23,200 nt of DNA, taken from UMGS1781 sp045650705 (GTDB lineage: Bacteria; Bacillota; Clostridia; TANB77; CAG-508). The stretch spans positions 1-23,200 of the forward strand of contig JAZRRK010000038.1 in the NCBI GenBank assembly GCA_045650705.1, given 5' to 3'. Both the position numbers and the translations under genes were made by a program. A model generated the notes under the pieces. It did no database searches, was not told the origin of the DNA, and worked only from the letters and a program-made list of their open reading frames with translations. Shown piece by piece: positions 17,013 to 23,200 of this stretch (the first letter of the stretch is position 1; the number at the start of each line of letters is the position of its first letter).

Positions 17013-18547
17013 ATGTTATCCATTGTAAAAAGTATGGCTTTGCATGGGCTAGATGGCTATCTGGTTGATGTACAAGTTGATGTGTCTAGTGGACTTCCTT
17101 CATGGGAAATTGTACGGTTTGCCAGACGCTAGCGTAAAAGAAGCAAGAGAAAGAGTAAAAACTGCAATAAAAAACTCAAATGTAGATTTTCAAAGCAAGA
17201 AAATAGTTGTAAATTTAGCTCCTGCAGACACTAAGAAAGAAGGTTCAAGTTATGATTTACCAATAGCAATTGGAATTCTAATGTCTATGGAAGTAATTAA
17301 CAACCGAGATATTAGTAAAATCGCATTTATTGGCGAACTATCGTTAGATGGAAAAATAAGTAAGGTAAATGGAATACTTCCGATGTGTATAGAAGCATTA
17401 AGACTTGGAATAGAACAAATTGTAGTTCCTGAGGAAAATGCAAAAGAAGCGGGAATTGTAGCAGAAATTGAAATATTACCTGCTAGAGATTTACTGCAGG
17501 TCATAAATTTTCTTAATAAAACAGAAATAATAGAGCCAGTAAAAGTAAATGTACAAGAACTATTTAAAGAAAATCAAAAATATAATTTTGATTTTTCAGA
17601 AGTCAAGGGACAAGAAAATATTAAAAGAGCTTTAGAAGTTGCTGCTGCTGGTTCACACAACCTACTTCTTATCCGGAGTTCCCGGTTCTGGAAAAACAAT
17701 GCTCGCAAGGAGGTTACCAAGCATATTACCCGATTTAAGTTTTGAAGAAGCTCTCGAAATAACAAAAATACATAGTGTCGCAGGAACGCTAAGGCAAGAT
17801 ATTCCGCTAATTACAACAAGACCATTTAGGTCACCACACCATACAGTTTCTGGAGTATCATTAGTTGGAGGGGGAAGAATACCAAAGCCAGGCGAGATAA
17901 GCTTATCACATTATGGCGTACTATTCTTAGACGAACTTACAGAATTTAATAAAAGCACATTAGAAGTGTTACGAGGGCCATTAGAAGATAGACAAATAAC
18001 AGTATCAAGAGTGAATGGAACATTTACATATCCAGCGAATTTCATGTTTGCAGCAAGTATGAATCCATGCCCATGTGGATATTATGGTTCAAAGGAAAAA
18101 GATTGTACATGTTCTAGTACAGCTATATCGAAATATATGGGAAAAATAAGTGGTCCATTATTAGATAGAATAGATATATGTATAGAAGTGAGCCCTGTAA
18201 AATATAAAAAGTTAGATTCAAATGAGAGGATAGAGACTTCGGAAGAAATAAAGAAAAGAGTAGACAAAGCAAGAAAAATACAGCAACAAAGGTATAATGG
18301 GGAAATTTTATCAAATTCGGAATTAACACCAAAATTAATAGACAAGTATTGCAAGCTAGATGAAAGAGGTAAGAAAATCTTAGAAGATGCTTTTAATAAA
18401 CTAAAATTAAGTGCTAGAGCTTATGGAAGAATATTAAAAGTAGCAAGAACAATAGCGGATTTAGACGAGAGTAATAAAATAGAAGTTAAACATATAGCAG
18501 AAGCTATACAGTATAGGTCTATTGATAGAAAATATTGGAGTAATTAA
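17013..18547 (+). CDS. comM: ComM/YifB-type Mg-chelatase-like AAA+ ATPase, read through two +1 frame changes at CGG
   Basis: ComM is a hexameric helicase that promotes branch migration when incoming DNA is integrated during transformation. The coding sequence uses three frames: residues 1-34 (17013-17114), 35-220 (17116-17673) and 221-510 (17675-18547). The N-terminus MLSIVKSMALHGLDGYLVDV and EIVGLPDASVKEARERV are family signatures. The Walker A GVPGSGKT (221-228) begins exactly at the second junction. The Walker B region (LFLDELTEF) and the MNPCPCGYYG Cys-rich motif are intact. The full 510-residue length is normal. Start ATG 17013 has GAGGAGG. One C must be skipped at 17115 and at 17674, both in in-frame CGG codons; otherwise translation stops at 17130 or 17743. 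dprA starts directly after the stop. A pseudogene is the alternative, but there are no other lesions. Confidence 0.87.
17112..17118 (+). other. +1 frameshift site 1 in comM (GTA CGG T)
   Basis: The incoming frame reads GAA ATT GTA CGG TTT GCC and stops at 17130-17132. Skipping the C at 17115 gives GTA GGT TTG CCA GAC, V-G-L-P-D, the near-invariant ComM motif. The in-frame CGG is 17115-17117 (codon 35). Confidence 0.8.
17671..17677 (+). other. +1 frameshift site 2 in comM (ATC CGG A)
   Basis: The incoming frame reads CTT CTT ATC CGG AGT. Skipping one C (17674) gives ATC GGA GTT CCC GGT TCT GGA, which is I-G-V-P-G-S-G and leads into K-T. The shifted glycine is the first Gly of the Walker A motif, so the ATPase cannot exist without the shift. 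Confidence 0.82.
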
Positions 18548-19411
18548 ATGAAAGTAAAAGAAATTGATTTTGAAAATGAATTTTATCCAGATAAATTAAG
18601 AGAGATAGATAAGCCACCTCAAAAGTTATATGTACTAGGAGATGAAACAATATTAAATAACCAATGTCTATCTATAGTAGGTTCAAGAAATTGTACAGAA
18701 TATGGTGCAGAAATGGCGAGAAATTTTGCTAAAGAATTTGCTGAAATTGGTATTACAATAGTAAGTGGAATGGCAAGGGGGATAGATAGTCAGGCTCATT
18801 TAGGGGCAATAGAAGGAAATGGAAAAACAATAGCGGTCTTAGGTTCAGGATTTAATCACATATATCCAAGTAAAAAAGTGTATAAACAGATACTGAAAAA
18901 TGGAGGTGCAGTTATTACAGAATATAAGGAAGATGTTGCGGTATTCTCGCAAGGGTTTAGAGATAGAAATAGAATAGTAGCAGGATTATCAGTAGGAACA
19001 TTAGTTATAGAAGCAAAAGAACATAGCGGAACAGGTATAACTGCTGAATATGTAAGAAGATACGGAAGAGAACTTTTTTGTATACCACATTTAATTGGAG
19101 ATAAAGCAGGTATGGGAACTAATAGATTATTAAAAAAAGGTGCAAAATTAGTAACCGGAACAGAAGATGTAATTCAGTATTTTGATAATATAGAGACAAT
19201 TGAAAAGGTAGAAAAAGAATTAGTAATAGAAATTCCAGAAGAATATAGAAAAATATATGAAAAGATAAAGGATAATCCTATTAATGCAGATGAAATAAAG
19301 AAAAAGGTAAGTATGCCAATAAGTGAAATAAATACAATACTCACAATGCTTGAATTAGAAGGATTTATAGAAAGTATACCAGGAAGTTACTTTAAAAGAA
19401 AGGAGTTTTAA
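18548..19411 (+). CDS. dprA: DNA processing protein DprA
   Basis: DprA loads RecA on incoming single-stranded DNA during natural transformation. The 287-residue protein has the DprA Rossmann fold: IVGSR (43-47), SGMARGID (73-80), VLGSG, IYPSKK, the DRNRIVAGLS segment (139-148) and GTLVIEAKEHSGT. A C-terminal winged-helix (about 235-283, with INADEIKKKVSMPISEINTI) completes it. It lacks the N-terminal SAM extension seen in longer members. The ATG directly follows the comM stop (TAAATG), and yraN directly follows its own stop, so the three genes are one translationally coupled operon. Confidence 0.95.
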   Translation: MKVKEIDFENEFYPDKLREIDKPPQKLYVLGDETILNNQCLSIVGSRNCTEYGAEMARNFAKEFAEIGITIVSGMARGIDSQAHLGAIEGNGKTIAVLGSGFNHIYPSKKVYKQILKNGGAVITEYKEDVAVFSQGFRDRNRIVAGLSVGTLVIEAKEHSGTGITAEYVRRYGRELFCIPHLIGDKAGMGTNRLLKKGAKLVTGTEDVIQYFDNIETIEKVEKELVIEIPEEYRKIYEKIKDNPINADEIKKKVSMPISEINTILTMLELEGFIESIPGSYFKRKEF

Positions 19412-19765
19412 ATGTATGTAAGACATATATTAGGAAAAAGAGGAGAAGATGAAGCAGTAAAATATTTAGAGCATCAAGGATATAGAATAATTGAAAGAAA
19501 TTTTATGTGCAGGCAAGGAGAAATAGATATAATTGCATTAGATAAAAACTATATTGTATTTATAGAGATAAAATCTAGGACAAGTACAGAATATGGCTTG
19601 CCATCAGAATCTGTAACAGAAAGAAAGATAAAGCACATGAAAAAAGCAATACAATACTTTTTATATAAAAGAAATTTTGAAAAAGAAAATATAAGAGTAG
19701 ATGTAATTGAGGTATATGTTAGAGGGAATAAATATGAGATAAATCATTTGAAGCAAATTATTTAA
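19412..19765 (+). CDS. yraN: YraN family (UPF0102) endonuclease-like protein
   Basis: A 117-residue protein with a PD-(D/E)XK-type nuclease core: RGEDEAVKYL near the N-terminus, then RQGEIDIIA (D39) and FIEIKSR (E52, K54). The exact function of the family is unknown; genomes commonly place it with comM and dprA, and a role in DNA processing is inferred. The ATG follows the dprA stop with no gap and has AAAGGAG within the end of dprA. This is the last gene of the operon. Confidence 0.93.
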   Translation: MYVRHILGKRGEDEAVKYLEHQGYRIIERNFMCRQGEIDIIALDKNYIVFIEIKSRTSTEYGLPSESVTERKIKHMKKAIQYFLYKRNFEKENIRVDVIEVYVRGNKYEINHLKQII

Positions 19766-19794
19766 TTGACTTTTATATAATTTAATGATAAGAT
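19766..19794 (+). promoter_or_regulatory. Promoter upstream of hairpin element copy C
   Basis: TTGACT (19766-19771), 17 bases, TAAGAT (19789-19794). It starts on the yraN stop codon. Transcription would begin near 19802, about 18 bases before hairpin element copy C, and would continue into the SDR gene, so the element would be transcribed in its sense orientation as leader or as a small RNA. Confidence 0.6.
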
Positions 19795-19819
19795 TTGAAC
19801 AAGTATTGGCTGATAAAAG

Positions 19820-19988
19820 AACAAACACTTAGATATTATAAATTGAAAACGAGGTCGACCCTTGAGTAGCCGGAGGCGTGCAATTATTATTCCAATAGCA
19901 GTTATCGTAGTGATTGGTTAGAATTCAGATATTATAATACCGCGGATGGAGACCGCAAGTTAAAATTTATAATATCTAAGTGTTTGTT
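19820..19988 (+). repeat. Long hairpin element, copy C, in the SDR gene leader
   Basis: Arms 19820-19844 and 19964-19988 are perfect 25-base inverted repeats. The core has GAAAACGAGGTCGACCCTTG, GAGTAGCCGGAGGCGTGC and TGGAGACCGCAAG. In the variable part, AGATATTATAA (19927-19937) repeats a piece of the left arm (19831-19841) where other copies have GTTAATAAA, as if arm sequence had been copied inside. It lies 32 bases before the SDR start, in the same direction. Confidence 0.9.
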
Positions 19989-20020
19989 AATATATCATTT
20001 TAAAAATAGGAGGAGTTCTT

Positions 20021-20749
20021 ATGAAAAATATTATAGTAACAGGTGGTTCACGAGGAATAGGAAAATGTTTAGTAGAAAATTTAGCAAGAGATGAATATAA
20101 TGTTTTGTTAAATTATAATAAATCAGAAAAGCAAGCTAAAAAAATCCAAAATGATTTGAGGGAAGAAGGAATTATAATAGAAATATATAAAGCAGATGTA
20201 TCTATAAGAGAAGAAGTAAAACAAATGGTGGAATTTGCTTTAAAAAAATGGGGAAAAGTAGATGTGTTAATAAATAATGCAGGAATTGCAAAATTACAAA
20301 TGTTTCAAGATGTAACTGAAGATGACTGGAATGAGGTTATTAATACAAACCTAAAATCAGTTTTCTATACTACACAAGAAGTTTTAAGTAGCATGATACA
20401 TAATAAAAAAGGATGTATAATAAATATGTCATCAATTTGGGGTATTACAGGTGCGTCTTGTGAATCTATATATTCAGTATCAAAGGCTGGAATAGATGCA
20501 TTAACAAAATCACTTGCAAAAGAATTAGGACCATCTAATATAAGAGTTAATTCAATAGCTCCAGGAGTTATCGATACGGATATGAATAGCAAACTAGATG
20601 AGAAAATTAAACAAGAGATAAAAAATGAAACACCAATTGGCAAAATAGGAAAACCAATTGATATATATAGATGCGCAAAATGGTTAATAGAAGATGAATT
20701 TACAACAGGGCAGATTATTTCAGTAAACGGAGGTTATGTAATTAATTAG
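20021..20749 (+). CDS. Short-chain dehydrogenase/reductase, FabG-like, probably EF-P 5-aminopentanone reductase type
   Basis: A 242-residue NAD(P)-dependent reductase. The cofactor motif is TGGSRGIG (7-14), NNAG is 85-88, and the catalytic set is N110, S138, Y151 and K155 (YSVSK). The C-terminus TGQIISVNGGYVIN is typical of FabG-like enzymes. The stretch SSIWGITGASCESIYSVSKA is like the YmfI group, which reduces a modified lysine on elongation factor P in Bacillus; that group also has about 242 residues. I therefore prefer a YmfI-type role to fatty acid synthesis, with no fab genes nearby, but cannot prove it. AGGAGG precedes the ATG. Hairpin elements flank it on both sides, one in its leader and one after its stop. 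Confidence 0.88.
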   Translation: MKNIIVTGGSRGIGKCLVENLARDEYNVLLNYNKSEKQAKKIQNDLREEGIIIEIYKADVSIREEVKQMVEFALKKWGKVDVLINNAGIAKLQMFQDVTEDDWNEVINTNLKSVFYTTQEVLSSMIHNKKGCIINMSSIWGITGASCESIYSVSKAGIDALTKSLAKELGPSNIRVNSIAPGVIDTDMNSKLDEKIKQEIKNETPIGKIGKPIDIYRCAKWLIEDEFTTGQIISVNGGYVIN

Positions 20750-20768
20750 GTCTATGATATATTTAGAG

Positions 20769-20942
20769 TTTAATAGAGCTTAATTTATATAAATTTTAAC
20801 TTGCGGTCTCCAGTCGCGGTTTATTAACATTCCTACTTCTAACTCTCTACTACGATAACTACTACAGGAATAATAATTGCACGCCTCCGGCTACTCAAGG
20901 GTCGACCTCGTTTGCAATTTATATAAATTAAGCTCTATTAAA
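20769..20942 (-). repeat. Long hairpin element, copy D
   Basis: Arms 20769-20795 and 20916-20942 are perfect 27-base inverted repeats, different from those of A, B and C. Read on the minus strand the core has GCAAACGAGGTCGACCCTTG, GAGTAGCCGGAGGCGTGC, GTTATCGTAGTA and CTGGAGACCGCAAG. It is opposite in direction to copy C; the two flank the SDR gene as inverted copies. In its own sense it lies downstream of the CBM-like gene, beyond that gene's terminator. Confidence 0.9.
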
Positions 20943-20976
20943 TTCCAAGCGTATATATTTAAAATATATAGAAAAC

Positions 20977-21003
20977 AAAAAGAAGTCTTTTTAAGACTTC
21001 TTA
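20977..21003 (-). terminator. Terminator of the CBM-like gene
   Basis: AAGAAGTC (20980-20987) pairs with GACTTCTT (20995-21002); on the minus strand TTTTTG follows. It lies directly after the CBM-like gene stop at 21009. Confidence 0.8.
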
Positions 21004-21008
21004 ATTTA

Positions 21009-21473
21009 TTAATTTTCATTAATTTTTCTTTTATAATTACCAGAAATTAGTTTTGGAATATATCGCATAATCTTGTAAACAGCTATTCTTATTTTTTTAC
21101 TCCAAATATAAGTTTTTCTTAATCTATTAGGTCTATCTAAGCCATAAACATTATCTGTAACTATTAAATCAAGACAAGGAACTTCTAATTCAAAAATATA
21201 ATTTTTAGAGTCATTATTATCCCATTCATTATTTCCATTTCTAAAACAGAAGTTGAAAGTAGAACTTTCTAATAATTTAATTTCTGTTTGGAAACCTAAT
21301 TCAGTTTTTTCCATTTTAATTTCAGACAAATTGTCCCAATTTTCTCCAAAACCATAATGAATAAAAACCTCCTCTGAATTATCTTCAAAGAAATTTCCAG
21401 TATATGAAATTTTAACAACTGAATTTTGTACTAATTTATCTGTATTAAAAAATATATTCTTTAGCAATTCCAT
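21009..21473 (-). CDS. Carbohydrate-binding-module-like protein (CBM25-type), no catalytic domain
   Basis: A 154-residue protein. Residues about 15-100 read like a starch-binding CBM25-type beta-sandwich: VVKISYTGNFF, EVFIHYGFGENWDNLSEIKM, GFQTEIKLLESSTFNFCFRN, then NEWDNNDSKNYIFELEV, with the usual aromatic residues. Residues 105-154 are basic (RLRKTYIWSKKIRIAVYKIM) and could form an amphipathic membrane-binding helix. There is no signal peptide, so it should act in the cytoplasm, perhaps on glycogen or at the inner membrane face. The start at 21473 has AAAGAGG upstream. It is not in an operon with any sugar gene here. The domain call rests on sequence pattern only. Confidence 0.7.
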   Translation of the reverse strand: MELLKNIFFNTDKLVQNSVVKISYTGNFFEDNSEEVFIHYGFGENWDNLSEIKMEKTELGFQTEIKLLESSTFNFCFRNGNNEWDNNDSKNYIFELEVPCLDLIVTDNVYGLDRPNRLRKTYIWSKKIRIAVYKIMRYIPKLISGNYKRKINEN

Positions 21474-21588
21474 TTCTTTACCTCTTTATTAAAAATTTAT
21501 CTTTAGCTACAAACATTATATTATTAAAAAATATATAATGCAAGTATTTTTTACAAAATTTTTAAAATTTTGTAAAAAAATATAATTA

Positions 21589-22152
21589 TTATAAAACTTT
21601 ACCAATCATATAAAAGTCATCAGATTCAGATATAACAATATCTTCAAAGGATTTATTATCAGCTTTTAAAGTGTATTTTCCTTTCTTTAAGAAAAATTTT
21701 CTTATAACGATTTTATTATTAATACTAAATAATCCGATATCTTTGTTAGTTAAAGGTGAATTAAATTCTACAAAAATATAATTTCCTTTTTTGAATGTTT
21801 TTTCCATAGCATCATCTGGAACTTTTACAGCAATTGAAGCTGTTGAATATGCAGAAGGACAATCAATAAAAGAGTCCAATGTATCTATAGCTAACACTTT
21901 ATTATAAGAAATATGATCTACTAAACCATATTTTTCTTGGTCTTCATTTAATTGTTTATCATATGTGTACATTAATTGTTGGTAAGGAATATCAAGTGCT
22001 TTACAAATATTTCTTAAAGCTTTATGGCTAGGATTTCTTTCTCCTTTTTCAATATGAGTTAGATGTCCTATATTTATTCCAGTAATTTCTGCAAGTTCAG
22101 TTTTTGTCATATTTTTTTCTTTTCTAACTTTTGCTATCATGTCTCCGATCAT
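21589..22152 (-). CDS. XRE-family regulator with S24-like (LexA/CI-type) C-terminal domain, catalytic residues replaced
   Basis: A 187-residue regulator. Residues about 6-60 are an XRE helix-turn-helix (MTKTELAEITGINIGHLTHI). Residues about 105-187 resemble the S24 peptidase domain of LexA and phage CI repressors (VKVPDDAMEKTFKKGNYIFV, then DIGLFSINNKIVIRKFF). The catalytic Ser of the DSM motif is Ala (D114-A115-M116), and the Lys expected in VKR is Arg151, so self-cleavage after DNA damage should not occur. It would then be a stable repressor or ligand sensor. The ATG at 22152 has GAGGT upstream. A second XRE gene starts 180 bases away in the opposite direction. Confidence 0.85.
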   Translation of the reverse strand: MIGDMIAKVRKEKNMTKTELAEITGINIGHLTHIEKGERNPSHKALRNICKALDIPYQQLMYTYDKQLNEDQEKYGLVDHISYNKVLAIDTLDSFIDCPSAYSTASIAVKVPDDAMEKTFKKGNYIFVEFNSPLTNKDIGLFSINNKIVIRKFFLKKGKYTLKADNKSFEDIVISESDDFYMIGKVL

Positions 22153-22270
22153 AAAAATACCTCATTTCTAAAATAAATTTATATTATTATACTAAACAAA
22201 AACTATTTTGTCTAGTAGTAAATAAAAAAAGATATAAAAATTTATATAAAAATAACATAAAAGTATTGAC

Positions 22271-22298
22271 TTGTCAAATTGGTTTGTGTTATTATAAT
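22271..22298 (+). promoter_or_regulatory. Promoter of the small XRE gene
   Basis: TTGTCA (22271-22276), 16 bases, TATAAT (22293-22298). TTGACTTGTCAA around 22266-22277 is a short near-palindrome that overlaps the -35 box and could be an operator for one of the two regulators. Confidence 0.55.
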
Positions 22299-22332
22299 TG
22301 TTAAATAGACAATGGAAGGGATGCGAAATCAT

Positions 22333-22530
22333 ATGGATTTTAATAAATTAAAGATGTTAAGAATGGAAAAAGGAATTACTTTAGAGGAATTATCAAAGCT
22401 ATCTGGAATATCAGCAGGATATCTTTGCCATTTAGAAAATGGTTCGAGAAATAATCCTTCTATAGTAGTTATGGAAAAAATTGCACAAGCACTAAATAAA
22501 AGTATTTTTGAAATATTTTTTGATAAATAA
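22333..22530 (+). CDS. Small XRE-family HTH regulator
   Basis: A 65-residue protein that is almost entirely one helix-turn-helix domain (GITLEELSKLSGISAGYLCH, then LENGSRNNPSIVVMEKIAQA). It resembles the single-domain regulators of the SinR/Xre type. ATG codons at 22312, 22321 and 22333 are in frame; I prefer 22333 because GAAGGGA (22315-22321) then serves as the ribosome binding site and the -10 box is close to 22312. It is divergent from the S24-like regulator and might control both. Confidence 0.8.
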   Translation: MDFNKLKMLRMEKGITLEELSKLSGISAGYLCHLENGSRNNPSIVVMEKIAQALNKSIFEIFFDK

Positions 22531-22657
22531 TAATATAATATCCTTGATAGAAAAATAATATAAATACTTACTAAATTTAGAGTATTTATATTGTAAAAAA
22601 TGACTTTTTGTGATAATATTAAACAAAAAGAGATGTTTTTTTGAAAGGATGTAAAAC

Positions 22658-23200
22658 AATGGATGATAAGAATGAGAGATTAGAAGCAGAAATCTTAGAG
22701 AGTAACAAAGAGCAAATTAAAGAAGAAAAAGTAGAAGATGTAAAAGAAATAGTTAGTAAAGATATAAATGAGCAAGAACAAAAAAATATAGATAATGAAA
22801 AAGATTTAAATACTAAAGAAACAGTTACATATGAATTTAAACAAATAAAAGGCAAAAAAAATAGTAATAAAATTAAAGTTGCTGTAATTTGTATAGTTAT
22901 ACTTTTGTTAATGGTTGCTATTTTTTCTACATGTTTTGCAATATTTAATTCTAATAATATATTAATATTAAAAGGAATAACAATCAGAAATATAAATGTA
23001 GAAGGTCTAACACAAGAAGAGGCAACGATACTTCTTAATGATAAATTTGAATATGAAAAAAGTGATGAAATTAAAATTAATATTAATGGTGAACAATATT
23101 CTTTAATACCTGAACAAATAGAAGTACAATATGATATAGAAAAGGCTATAAATGAAGCATATAATATAGGAAGAGATGGTAATATATTAGAAAATAACTT
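22658..23200 (+). CDS. VanW family protein (YoaR-like), N-terminal part, runs off the window
   Basis: The first 181 codons are present and the frame is open at the window end. Residues 1-66 are charged and cytoplasmic, about 67-91 a membrane segment, and from about 105 an extracytoplasmic domain with TIRNINVEGLTQEEATILL and later YDIEKAINEAYNIGRDGNIL. These are the hallmarks of the PG_binding_4 domain (PF12229 type) that precedes the VanW domain in YoaR-like proteins. Such proteins bind the cell wall; VanW itself has no settled biochemical role. The ATG follows AAAGGATG. Confidence 0.8.

Overview
The window comes from a low-GC Gram-positive bacterium, most likely an uncultured gut-type clostridium. 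The evidence is strong A+T bias with Arg written mostly as AGA, GGAGG-type ribosome binding sites, an LPXTG-anchored surface protein, a VanW-family protein, a YabE-type 3D-domain protein and a spoIVFA/spoIVFB-like pair. No tRNA, rRNA, CRISPR array or transposase is visible.

Layout. Positions 89-2507: a small membrane protein, an M23 peptidase with an M50 site-2 protease right behind it, and a pilin-like protein. Positions 2662-4796 (minus): ferrous iron transporter FeoB, interrupted by two frame changes. Positions 4931-7262: a large anchored acidic protein, then the TatD nuclease; lemA converges on tatD. Positions 8359-9282: a G5/3D-domain cell-wall protein behind a textbook sigma-A promoter. 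Positions 9515-9705: a small ORF carrying a GA dinucleotide tract, out of phase in this assembly. Positions 9775-15808: LPXTG Ig-like protein, two tandem zinc-ribbon/PH-like membrane proteins, an anchored protein, a small membrane protein and a coiled-coil protein. Positions 15848-16460 (minus): a PIN toxin and its probable antitoxin. Positions 17013-19765: comM-dprA-yraN, a DNA uptake/processing operon, with comM also interrupted by two frame changes. Positions 20021-20749: a short-chain dehydrogenase, probably YmfI-like. The end holds a CBM-like protein, two XRE regulators in divergent orientation and the start of a VanW-family gene.

Main discovery candidate. feoB and comM are each broken into three frames, and all four breaks have the same form. 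An in-frame CGG codon is followed by A or T, and the protein resumes in the +1 frame with a glycine read from GGA or GGT; the C is skipped. Skipping these four bases restores full-length FeoB (710 aa) and ComM (510 aa), including the first glycine of the ComM Walker A motif. By hand count, CGG is not used as a sense codon in any gene here: the roughly 26 other CGG triplets inside genes are all out of frame. I infer that CGG is effectively unassigned in this organism and is passed by +1 frameshifting, with CGGN read as glycine.

Second discovery candidate. Four copies of a roughly 165-176 base element (7963, 16817, 19820, 20769) share a conserved core. Each is closed by perfectly complementary outer arms of 24-29 bases, and the arm sequence is different in every copy. 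This is either a mobile structured RNA or an insertion element that creates or targets inverted repeats. A separate small hairpin family (TGTAGGGG followed by a palindrome) also has four copies.
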